Shown here in pieces: positions 49,673 through 59,900 of a stretch of 64,000 nt of DNA. The notes below the pieces were generated by a model that was not told the DNA's origin, did no database searches, and saw only the letters and a program-made list of their open reading frames with translations. The stretch spans positions 62,001 through 126,000 of the forward strand of contig BSBG01000006.1 in NCBI GenBank assembly GCA_030159235.1, written 5' to 3'. This stretch comes from Bacillus safensis (lineage in GTDB: Bacteria; Bacillota; Bacilli; Bacillales; Bacillaceae). The position numbers were made by a program, and so were the translations under genes. Position 1 is the first letter of the stretch; each line of letters opens with the position of its first letter.

Positions 49673-52600
49673 ATGTCTGATCAAGAGCAATGGACCGAAT
49701 CTGGACTAGAAATTGCAGTTGTAGGATTAGCAGGTACGTTTCCCGGAGCACCGAATGTGCAAGCGTTTTGGGAAAATGTATCGCAAGGGAAAGAATCCGT
49801 TACGTTTTTCAATGATGAAGAATTAAAGGCAGCGGGGGTAGATGAGACGCTGCTAAAACGTTCTGATTATGTCAAGGCAAAGCCATATTTACAGCATGCA
49901 TCATCATTTGATGCAGACTTTTTTGGCTACTCTCCGCGAGAGGCAGCCATTATGGACCCGCAAATTCGATTGATGCATGAATGCACATGGCATGCGCTAG
50001 AGGATGCAGGCTATGAGCCTGAGCAATATGAAGGGTTAATTGGCCTTTATGCCGGGGCATCTAGCAATCTATCGTGGATGGGGCAGCATATGTCGTCACT
50101 TGCAAAGAACGAAGATGTGTTTCAAATCATGCATCTTAATGACCCTTCCTTTGCTTCTCGGATTGCCTATAAATTAAATCTAAAAGGTCCAAGTGTATCG
50201 GTGCAAACTGCTTGCTCCACATCGCTTGTTGCTATCCATATGGCCTGCCAAGGATTAATCGGCGGTGAATGTGACCTTGCGTTAGCAGGAGGTGTCACAC
50301 TTCATCAGCCGCAAATCACAGGCTATCAATACCAAGAAGGAATGATTTATTCTCCTGATGGTCATTGTCGTCCGTTTGATGAAAAAGCTAAGGGAACCAT
50401 TTTTGGTGAGGGTGCAGGTGTTGTTGCGCTAAAACGATTAAAAGATGCGATAGAAGACGGAGATTTTATTTATGCTGTCGTAAAAGGGTCTGCAACGAAC
50501 AATGATGGAAGTAATAAAGTCGGCTATACAGCCCCAAGTGTAAGTGGACAGGCAAGTGTCATTGAATCTGCGTTAGAAATGGCTGAGACAGAACCAGAGA
50601 CGATTTCTTATATCGAAGCACATGGAACGGGTACACCGGTTGGAGATCCAATTGAGATTGAGGCACTTACTCGTGCTTTTCAAACGGATCAAAAAGGCTA
50701 TTGCCGAATTGGATCAGTCAAAGCCAATATTGGGCATTTAGATGCCGCAAGCGGCGTAGCTGGTTTTATCAAAACAGTCATGATGCTGCACCATCGTCAA
50801 TTTGCCCCGATGCCGCACTTTGAGAAACCGAATCACCGTATTTCATTTGATCAAACCCCATTTTATGTTGGGACAGACAAAGAGGAGTGGAAGACTTCTC
50901 ATTTGCCAAGGAGAGCTGGAGTCAGTGCCTTTGGTATAGGGGGAGCAAATGCTCATGTCATCTTAGAAGAGGCGAAGCCGAGAAAAGCAAACAGCAAGGC
51001 CTCGTCCAAAGAATTACTCGTGCTGTCAGCTAGATCAACGCATGATCTCAGGAACATGACAAAAAACTTGAAGGAATATGTCTCCTCACATCCTGAGCTA
51101 TCACTTGGTGATGCAGCTTATACCTTACAAAGTGGAAGAAAGGCCTTCAAATATCGACAAACATATGTCTGTTCGACACGGGAAGAGTTATTAGAGGAGC
51201 TGCAAGTGCTGAATGAAGAGACAGCAGGCAGAGAAAGTCTTCTTTATAAACGGATCAGCATGAAACTGACAGGGTATCATGAGTCAGGTTTACGTGATTA
51301 CATCAAGCTTTATGAGAAAGATCATTCTTTCAAAACAGAAGTGGATCGATTCATAAGCCTCGTCCAATCCACGGTACCTATCAAAAAAGACGAGCTGTTC
51401 CATCCTAAACAAAGCAGTCAATCAGAAGTGGCGATGCTGATCATGACATCGGCTTTTGCCAACATGCTAAGATCACTCGGAATTGAACCAGATGGTTGGA
51501 TTGGAGAAGGCAGCGGCGTCTGGACAGCTTTATATGCAGCTGGCGGCCTTGAGCTAAACGATGCGGCATCTATTGTGTACCATCTTCATGACACCGAGAC
51601 GGTTAATCAAAGGTTGGATTCCCTGCCTCAGAGGGCCCTCCAACAGCCTGTTTATTTGCAGCAAACTGGGGAGGAACTAACCATTTTCGACCCATCGTCT
51701 GCAAAGGGTCTTCTTAATATGAATCAGCCTGTAAAATCACCAATGAATGAGGAAGAATCACCAGCTTTGATCATTGACCTTTCAATGAAGCAAGGAATTG
51801 TAGTTGAAAAGGGAGCAGAAAAAACAACGGAACCACTTGATGGAGACATTCTTCAAATCGCAGGTTTTCTTTGGGAAATGGGAATCGGCTTAGCTTTTCC
51901 TTTAACAGAGGAGTACATCAGGAAGCGTATACCGCTACCTGGATATCCATTTCACAAAATTGATTTTTCTGCACAAACAAATACGATGGCAGCCATTGGA
52001 CAGCAAAAGCCGCAGAATGAACAACGTGTCTTTGCTTCACTCGCTTCTTTACAAAAAGATATTCACGACATTGTGCAAACTCATTTTGGGTTTGACCAAA
52101 TGGATGATGAATCGCCATTTTTTGAGTTTGGTGCGACATCCCTTGATATTTCTCAGCTTGCAGCGAAAATATCTAAGCATGTGGACAAGCAAATTGACAC
52201 TGTGCAATTGTATCGGTTTGCGACAGTGGCAAGTCTTGCTGAATATTTGTTTGAAGAACAGTCAGAACAGATTCAAACGCCTGCTTCTCGCCCAGCAAAA
52301 AACACGTACCAGGAGCATACGGATATTGCGATTGTCGGAATGGCTGGAAGATTCCCGGGAGCTTCATCACTAGAAGACTTTTGGCAGCGTCTTGTGAATG
52401 GCGAGGAAATGATTCACTTTTTCACGGAAGAAGAGCTCAAGAAAGCAGGGCTGGATGCGTCTGTCTATCAGCATCCGAATTTCATTGGGGCAAAAGGTCG
52501 TTTACAAGAGATCGAAGGCTTTGATGCAGACTTTTTTAACTATTCTGCTAGAGAGGCAGAGCTAATGGACCCGCAGTTCAGGCTCTTGCATGAATGTGCT

Positions 52601-55600
52601 TGGGAAGCGCTGGAGGATGCTGGCTGCGACCCTGATCGATTGGCAGGGAAAATTGGCGTTTATACAGGAACGAGTCCAAACCATGAGTGGCTGACGCGCT
52701 TTGCCCATCAAATGGAAGCAACTGAGCAGTTCAGCGCGATGCTGTTAAATGATCGTGAATTTTTTAGTACGCAGCTTTCTTATAAATTGAATTTACACGG
52801 GCCTAGTGTCACCATGCAGACAGCTTGTTCGACCTCACTTGTCAACATTGGTATGGCGTGTCAAGCATTATTGAATCAAGAATGTGATGCTGCACTGGCT
52901 GGCGGTGTGACGGTTAGTTCTCCAGAAAATATCGGCTATATCTATCAAGATGGGATGATTCAATCAAAAGATGGACATTGCCGTCCGTTTGACAAAGATG
53001 CGAGCGGAACCATTTTCGGAGATGGGGCGGGGATTGTTCTGCTAAAACGTTATGAAGATGCGATTAGAGACGGCAACCCGATTCATGCGGTCATCAAAGG
53101 GGTTGGTGTGAACAATGATGGCAACCGAAAAGCTGGTTTTACCGCTCCGAGTGTGGAAGGACAGGCAGAGGTTTTAAAAGAAACGTATGAAAAATCAGGG
53201 ATCGATCCTGCTTCTATCGGTTATGTAGAAGCTCATGGTACAGGGACAAAAATGGGAGATCCGATTGAGATATCCGCCCTAAGTCAAGTGTTCAAAGGAA
53301 CAGATCCGCTGACGATTCCGATCGGTTCTGTGAAAAGTAATGTCGGACACTTAAATAGTGCGGCAGGGATTGCAGGTCTGTTTAAAGCCATTTTGGCTCT
53401 CCAGCATAAAACGATCCCGCCGACCATTCATTATGAATCACCCAATCAGGAGATTCCTTTCAAAGATACACCGTTTTATGTGAATCAAAAGGCGTTGTAT
53501 TGGAAGGAAGCAGATGGTCCGAGAAGAGCGGGAGTTAGCTCTTTCGGTATCGGCGGAACGAACGCCCATATGATCATAGAAGAGGGGATACAGGCGAATC
53601 AAAAACCAGCTTCTAACCAAAAGCAGCTGCTCGTCTTATCTGCAAAAACAGATACTGCTTTAGTGGAAATGACAGAGCGATTAAAACAGTATGTGATCCA
53701 GCATCCTCAAGTCTCGCTTGAAGATATTGCTTATACATTACGTTATGGCAGAAAACAATTTCCATACCGAAAAGCGATCGTGCTCGCGTCTGCTGATGAA
53801 TGGATGCAGCAGAAACAGCTTGAAACGAGTGTGTTCCGAAGTAAAAAATGGCGTAAAGCAACCTTTATGTTTTCGGGTCAAGGCGCACAGTATGCTGGTA
53901 TGATGCGCGGATTATACGATGCTGAGCCAGTGTTCAAATGGGAAGTAGATAGATGCTTTAAATATGTAATGGAAACGGAGCAAGTGGATTTAAAGGGCAT
54001 TGTTTTTTCCGAGGACGAAATGAACGAAGACATCACAAAAACGTCAAATGCCCAACCGCTACTCTTTATATTTGAGTATGCGTTAGCCAAATTGCTTCAG
54101 CATAGCGGTGTTGAGCCAGAATCAATGATTGGACACAGTATTGGAGAATACGTTGCCGCTTGTTTGTCAGGGGTCTTTTCTCTCGAGTCTGCATTAACTC
54201 TCGTGATGGCAAGAGGAAGATTGATGCAAGATATGGAAAAAGGCGCGATGCTTAGTGTGCAATTACCCGAGGCGGAGCTTGTCTCAATGATCGATGAATC
54301 GCTTTCTGTTGCTACTGTCAATGCAAAAGACCTTTGTGTCGTTTCTGGAAAAGAAGAGCATATCGCTGCATTTGAAAAGAAATTGCAAGACAAAGGAATT
54401 GTCACAAGACAGCTCCATACTTCTCATGCCTTTCATTCCTACATGATGGAGCCAATGCTTGATGCGTTTCAACAATTCGTAGAGAAAGTAGAATTGCACG
54501 AGCCGGCGATTCCATTTATATCGAATGTCACAGGCACCTGGGCGACAAGTGAAGAGGTGATGACAGCATCTTATTGGACGAACCACCTGCGTGGAACCGT
54601 TCGTTTTCATGAAGGTCTTTCTCATCTGTTAACCGATGAAGTACGAGCACTCATTGAAGTTGGACCTGGAAACAGCTTGACGGCATTAGCGAAACGTCAT
54701 GAAAACAAAGAGTCACATCATGATGTCCTGAATATGGTGAGGCATACGAGAGAACAAGCGGATGACCATGCATATTTCTTAAAGAGAATAGGAGAGCTAT
54801 GGGCAGGGGGCTACGAGGTCAAAGCGCAGCAACATCCAACTCAAGAGGAACGTCAGCTCGTATCGCTGCCGACCTATCCATTTGAGCGGAAACGATATTG
54901 GATTGAAGCAGGAAAGCCCGCGTCTCCGCAGCTATCCGCTCCTAAGGAAACGAAGAAAAAGGAGATGGAAGAATGGTTCTACCTGCCTTCATGGGAGCAA
55001 CAGCCGCTAAAACCAGTTTTTGAAAAAGAAACAGAAGAACAAACATGGCTCATTTTCAGAGAGCAGGACGCTTTTCATGAACTGTTTACCCATTCATTTA
55101 AGCAAAAAGGTATCAAGGTCATTTCTGTCACAAAGGGTGAAGCTTATCAAGAGCAAGGTGAGGCGTTTACGATCAATCCGGCAGAAGGCCAGCACTACCG
55201 AAACATGCTAGATTCATTGTCTAATAGAGGCATCAATATCCAGCGGGTTCTGCATTTATGGGAGGCTGCGAAAGAAGATGACAACTCGAATCGTCAAGCC
55301 GCTTTTCAGGCGCACATTGAAAAAGGCTATTACAGCTTAATTTTCTTATCTCAAGCGATTGCTGCCCAAAAAAATATTCGAGAATGCCGTCTGTTTACGA
55401 TCACTAGCGGAATTCAGCCAGTCACAGGCAATGAGACGATATGTGCAGAGAAAAGTGCAATGCTTGGACCGTGTAAAGTGATTTCCCAAGAATACCATCA
55501 TATCAAATGCTGGAATATCGATGTGGAAGATGCGCCAGAAGTTATGTCTTGGAAGGAACAAGTCCTTGTCGATCTTATTGTGCAGGAAATCATGCAGCCT

Positions 55601-56905
55601 GGAAAGGACCAGCTTGTGGCGTATCGCCATCGAAAGCGCTGGGTGCAGAGCTACAAGCATTTGCCGCTGCAAAAAGAAGATGGACTACCGAAGATGATCA
55701 GACCAAATGGTGTGTATCTGATCACAGGAGGTTTAGGCGGCATCGGATTTGTTTTATCAAAGATGCTGGCGAAGGAAGGAAATGTACATCTTTATTTAAC
55801 TGGAAGAACGGCATTGCCGCCAAGAAATGAATGGGCGTCATACATTCAACAAGCAAATGCCGATGAAGCGCAGCGCACGAGAATTGAGAAGGTGCTTGAG
55901 CTCGAACGATTAGGTGCAACAGTAGAAGCGGTGCAGGCGAATGCAGGAGATCTTGATCAGATGAAACGTGTATTTGATGCCATTCGCAAAAAGCATGGCG
56001 GCGTTCATGGTGTATTCCATGCAGCTGGATTACCAGGAAGTACATCCTTCCGTGCAATCAAAGATATCCCTTCTACACTGGCGCAGGGAGAGGATCAATT
56101 CCAATCAAAGGTGAAAGGGCTCGATGTACTAGAGCAACTGTTGGAACAAGAACAAGCAGACTTTTGTCTTCTGTTTTCTTCCATTAGTGCATTGCTTGGG
56201 GGCTTAGGATTCTCTGCTTACTCAGCGGCTAACTTATATATGGATGCATTTGCAGCTAGACTTAATCAACATAGTCAAACCCCGTGGATGTGTGTGAACT
56301 GGGATGCGTGGAATTTCTGGGGTGAGCTAGAATCCACAATTGGTGAATCGATCAATGAGCTTGCGATTTTACCAGAAGAGGGTGCTGAGCTATTCCAGTA
56401 TGTTCTGTCTAGCCGGCAGAATCGACACATGCTCGTGTCCACAGGAAATCTTGATGAACGGATAGATCAATGGCTGTCACTAGAGCCTAAGGCTGCAGCG
56501 GATGACGATTCATATGAAGTGTCTAAGCATGAAAGACCAGAGCTGGGTAATCCATATGTGGCTCCTCGAAATGAAACTGAAAAAGCGATCTGTCAAGTAT
56601 GGCAGGACTTTATGGGCATGGAACAAGTGGGCATTCATGACAATTTCTTTGATCTCGGCGCAAGTTCGCTGGATATTGTTCAAGTCACCAATCGGTTAAA
56701 TCAAGCACTTCAAACAAATGAAGCGGTTGTGACCTTGTTTACGTACCCATCTGTTGCAGAGCTTGCGAAATATATCCAGCCTTCTGAGGACACGAATGAA
56801 GAAGTGATGGAAGAAGAACTAGCCGTCGTCACTTCAGGTGATCGAAGAGCACGTTTTAAACAGCAACGGAATAAAAGATTGAGAGGCGGAATCGAGAATG
56901 AATGA
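49673..56905 (+). CDS. amiL: AmiL, two PKS modules: KS-AT(degenerate)-ACP, KS-AT-KR-ACP
   Basis: About 2410 residues. Module 1: KS (Cys181, intact His motifs), an AT remnant (about 525-760) with GEGSGV in place of GHSIGE, so the nucleophile position is Gly613, and no GQG or HAFH motif; then ACP (Ser823). Module 2: KS (Cys1052), intact malonyl AT (Ser1489, HAFH), KR (TGGLGGIG near 2016, Tyr near 2180), ACP (Ser2332). In the model these add malonyl units 2 (keto kept) and 3 (keto reduced). Module 1 must be loaded by another AT. I chose the ATG at 49673 because GGGAGA lies 10 bases upstream; an ATG at 49655 has no site. Confidence 0.88.
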   Translation: MSDQEQWTESGLEIAVVGLAGTFPGAPNVQAFWENVSQGKESVTFFNDEELKAAGVDETLLKRSDYVKAKPYLQHASSFDADFFGYSPREAAIMDPQIRLMHECTWHALEDAGYEPEQYEGLIGLYAGASSNLSWMGQHMSSLAKNEDVFQIMHLNDPSFASRIAYKLNLKGPSVSVQTACSTSLVAIHMACQGLIGGECDLALAGGVTLHQPQITGYQYQEGMIYSPDGHCRPFDEKAKGTIFGEGAGVVALKRLKDAIEDGDFIYAVVKGSATNNDGSNKVGYTAPSVSGQASVIESALEMAETEPETISYIEAHGTGTPVGDPIEIEALTRAFQTDQKGYCRIGSVKANIGHLDAASGVAGFIKTVMMLHHRQFAPMPHFEKPNHRISFDQTPFYVGTDKEEWKTSHLPRRAGVSAFGIGGANAHVILEEAKPRKANSKASSKELLVLSARSTHDLRNMTKNLKEYVSSHPELSLGDAAYTLQSGRKAFKYRQTYVCSTREELLEELQVLNEETAGRESLLYKRISMKLTGYHESGLRDYIKLYEKDHSFKTEVDRFISLVQSTVPIKKDELFHPKQSSQSEVAMLIMTSAFANMLRSLGIEPDGWIGEGSGVWTALYAAGGLELNDAASIVYHLHDTETVNQRLDSLPQRALQQPVYLQQTGEELTIFDPSSAKGLLNMNQPVKSPMNEEESPALIIDLSMKQGIVVEKGAEKTTEPLDGDILQIAGFLWEMGIGLAFPLTEEYIRKRIPLPGYPFHKIDFSAQTNTMAAIGQQKPQNEQRVFASLASLQKDIHDIVQTHFGFDQMDDESPFFEFGATSLDISQLAAKISKHVDKQIDTVQLYRFATVASLAEYLFEEQSEQIQTPASRPAKNTYQEHTDIAIVGMAGRFPGASSLEDFWQRLVNGEEMIHFFTEEELKKAGLDASVYQHPNFIGAKGRLQEIEGFDADFFNYSAREAELMDPQFRLLHECAWEALEDAGCDPDRLAGKIGVYTGTSPNHEWLTRFAHQMEATEQFSAMLLNDREFFSTQLSYKLNLHGPSVTMQTACSTSLVNIGMACQALLNQECDAALAGGVTVSSPENIGYIYQDGMIQSKDGHCRPFDKDASGTIFGDGAGIVLLKRYEDAIRDGNPIHAVIKGVGVNNDGNRKAGFTAPSVEGQAEVLKETYEKSGIDPASIGYVEAHGTGTKMGDPIEISALSQVFKGTDPLTIPIGSVKSNVGHLNSAAGIAGLFKAILALQHKTIPPTIHYESPNQEIPFKDTPFYVNQKALYWKEADGPRRAGVSSFGIGGTNAHMIIEEGIQANQKPASNQKQLLVLSAKTDTALVEMTERLKQYVIQHPQVSLEDIAYTLRYGRKQFPYRKAIVLASADEWMQQKQLETSVFRSKKWRKATFMFSGQGAQYAGMMRGLYDAEPVFKWEVDRCFKYVMETEQVDLKGIVFSEDEMNEDITKTSNAQPLLFIFEYALAKLLQHSGVEPESMIGHSIGEYVAACLSGVFSLESALTLVMARGRLMQDMEKGAMLSVQLPEAELVSMIDESLSVATVNAKDLCVVSGKEEHIAAFEKKLQDKGIVTRQLHTSHAFHSYMMEPMLDAFQQFVEKVELHEPAIPFISNVTGTWATSEEVMTASYWTNHLRGTVRFHEGLSHLLTDEVRALIEVGPGNSLTALAKRHENKESHHDVLNMVRHTREQADDHAYFLKRIGELWAGGYEVKAQQHPTQEERQLVSLPTYPFERKRYWIEAGKPASPQLSAPKETKKKEMEEWFYLPSWEQQPLKPVFEKETEEQTWLIFREQDAFHELFTHSFKQKGIKVISVTKGEAYQEQGEAFTINPAEGQHYRNMLDSLSNRGINIQRVLHLWEAAKEDDNSNRQAAFQAHIEKGYYSLIFLSQAIAAQKNIRECRLFTITSGIQPVTGNETICAEKSAMLGPCKVISQEYHHIKCWNIDVEDAPEVMSWKEQVLVDLIVQEIMQPGKDQLVAYRHRKRWVQSYKHLPLQKEDGLPKMIRPNGVYLITGGLGGIGFVLSKMLAKEGNVHLYLTGRTALPPRNEWASYIQQANADEAQRTRIEKVLELERLGATVEAVQANAGDLDQMKRVFDAIRKKHGGVHGVFHAAGLPGSTSFRAIKDIPSTLAQGEDQFQSKVKGLDVLEQLLEQEQADFCLLFSSISALLGGLGFSAYSAANLYMDAFAARLNQHSQTPWMCVNWDAWNFWGELESTIGESINELAILPEEGAELFQYVLSSRQNRHMLVSTGNLDERIDQWLSLEPKAAADDDSYEVSKHERPELGNPYVAPRNETEKAICQVWQDFMGMEQVGIHDNFFDLGASSLDIVQVTNRLNQALQTNEAVVTLFTYPSVAELAKYIQPSEDTNEEVMEEELAVVTSGDRRARFKQQRNKRLRGGIENE

Positions 56906-59900
56906 TACAACGAATCACTATCATGGCGCAGAAATTGCTGTTATCGGTCTTGCAGGTCGTTTTCCAGGGGCCAAAAATGTAGAAGAGTACTGGGAGAATC
57001 TGAAAAAGGGAAAAGAAACAATCTCCTTTTTTACAGAAGAAGAATTACGGCGCGAAGGTACAGATGAAGCTTTATTAAAAAACCCCCGTTTTGTGAAAGC
57101 AAAAGGGATGCTAGATGATGTTGATTTATTTGATGCAGATTTCTTTGACTATACACCAAAGGAAGCAGCCATGATGGACCCGCAGTTTAGACTGTTTCAT
57201 GAATGTGTTTGGACGGCGCTTGAAGATGCTGGATACGATCCGTTTGAATATAAAGGGCAAATTGGTCTTTATACAGGTGCAGGGATCAATACAGAATGGG
57301 TCATGAGAGCACTTCAAGGGGCGGCTCAGGGTGAGGATTCGAAAACACTGGAAGCTGCCGTTCTGAATATGCGTGATTATTTAGCGACGATGATTTCATA
57401 TAAATTAAATCTGAAGGGACCGAGTATGGTGGTGCAAACCGCCTGCTCGACCTCGATGGTGTCGATTCATTTAGCCGTTCAGGCTTTATTAAGCGGCGAC
57501 TGTCATATGGCTGTTGCAGGCGGTGTGTCCATTCGCCTGCCGCAAAAATCGGGCTATCTTTATCAAGAAGGCATGATCCATTCATCTGACGGACATTGTC
57601 GCGTCTTTGATAACAAAGCCGATGGAACGGTATTTGGTGATGGTGCAGGTGCTGTTATTTTAAAGAATTTAGAGGATGCCATTGAAGACGGTGATCATAT
57701 TTATGCTGTCATCAAAGGATCATCTATTAATAATGACGGAAATAGAAAAGTAGGATATACAGCGCCGAGTACGAAAGGTCAAGTATCAGCAATTAAGACA
57801 GCACTGCGAATGGCTGAGGTGGAGCCTGAAACCATTTCGTACATTGAAGCACATGGAACGGGGACAACTCTCGGAGATCCGATCGAAATTGAAGCGCTCA
57901 AGCAAGCATTTGATACAGATAAAAAAGGTTTTTGCCGCATTGGTTCTGTCAAATCGAATGTTGGTCATTTGAATGATGCATCAGGTGTCGCGGGCTTTAT
58001 TAAAACCGTTTTAAGCTTAAAGCATCAGGTGATTCCGCCGACCATTCATTTTGAAACGCCAAATGAAAAAATTGAGTTTGCCAATTCGCCTTTCGTTGTA
58101 AACACAGACTTGACGCCATGGAGCAAGCAGGAATCTCCTCGCCGGGCAGGTGTAAGCTCATTTGGGATTGGTGGAACGAATGCTCATGTCATTTTAGAAG
58201 AAGCACCTGCTACACGTGTATCAGCAGATAGCCCTGAGGATAGTGAAATTCTTTTATTATCTGCCAAAACACCAGCAGCTCTTGAAAAAATGACGGATCG
58301 CCTTGCGGACTACTTACTCCAGCATCAGCAGCAAGTCCGTCTAAGTGACGTTGCCTATACGCTGCAAACAGGGCGCCATCATTTTCCGCATAAACGTGTC
58401 ATTCTTGGAAGGAACACGGCTGACATGTTACAGGCGCTGAATCAAAGGTCAAAAGAGGTGGTCAAGACGGCCAGCTCCCAAACATCGAGCCGTCCAGTCG
58501 TCTTTCTTTTCCCAGGCCAAGGATCTCAGTATGTAGACATGGGGCGTCAGCTTTATGACAAATATCCGGTCTTTAAGGAAGCACTGGATCAATGCTTGAA
58601 TCAATTCAAACAGCATGTCTCAGTTGACCCATTTAGTATTTTATTCTCAACAGAAACAAGTGCTGATCGTCAGTTGATCAACCAAACAGAATATACGCAG
58701 CCGCTTCTGTTTAGTGTGGAATACGCTTTGGCTAAATTGCTGATTCATTTTGGCGTCAAACCGAAGGCACTGATCGGCCACAGTATTGGAGAATACACGG
58801 CTGCTGCCGTATCTGGTTTACTATCTGTTGAAGATGCCGTAGATCTCGTGTCTTATCGCGGACAGCTCATTAGCCAGCTTGCAAAGGGCTCTATGCTGAG
58901 CGTTCCTTTGAGTGAACAGAACGTGCTGCCATATTTAACAAATGATCTTTCACTTGCAGCAGTAAATGGTCCTGAATTGTGCGTAGTGTCAGGGGAGACC
59001 GCAGCCATTGATGCACTTGCTGAGAAATTGGAGTCTGCTGGACATGGGTGTAGAAAGCTTCACACCTCTCATGCCTTCCATTCTAAAATGATGGATGACA
59101 TCCTGCCATCATTCAAAGAAAAGGTCGCCGAGTATCAATTGAATGCGCCGTCTATCCCGTATATTTCTAACGTCACAGGTACGTGGATTGACCATGAAGT
59201 AGTGCAAGACCCGGCATATTGGGCTAATCATTTGCGGCAAGCGGTTCGTTTCCGTGATGGAGCAGAGACATTATTAACGGAGCTTGATCCTATTTTCGTT
59301 GAAGTCGGGCCGGGGAATACGTTAAGTGCCTTTATTCGCCAAGCCTCAAAGGAACACCATCAGCAGCCAATTCCATTGATGCGTCATCCAAAAGAAGAGG
59401 CAGCCGACGACCGTTACCTACTGGGAAGATTGGGTGACATCTGGCTCCAAGGGGTGCCGGTTGACTGGACAAAATTGCGAAATCAGACATCAAATCAAAA
59501 AGTATCCTTGCCGACCTATCCGTTTGAACGACAACGATATTGGATTGAAAAGGTAGATACAACCGCATTATCTTCATCCTCAGGTGTGCAAATGGTGGTG
59601 CCAAAGGAAAACAAGACACAGGAAATAGAAGACAACAATCAAGTTCATGCTGCCGCATCGAATGATATTGAGGCAACGTTACAGCGGATGTGGAAAGACA
59701 TTTTAGGGATTGAAAATGTGGGAAGAGACGATCATTTCTTTGAGCTTGGCGGACATTCGTTAAATGCCACCGGTCTGATTTCTCAAATTCACAAAGAGTT
59801 TGGTGTAGAGCTAACGCTCACAGACATGTTTAACAATCCGACAATTGAAAAGCTCCAAGCATTTATCGAAAAGGCAGAGAAGCATCAATATTTCAAGATT

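Noticed and set aside
36575..58200. Long similar stretches repeated five times
   Set aside because: These are the homologous ketosynthase domains of successive PKS modules, not mobile or recombinational repeats.
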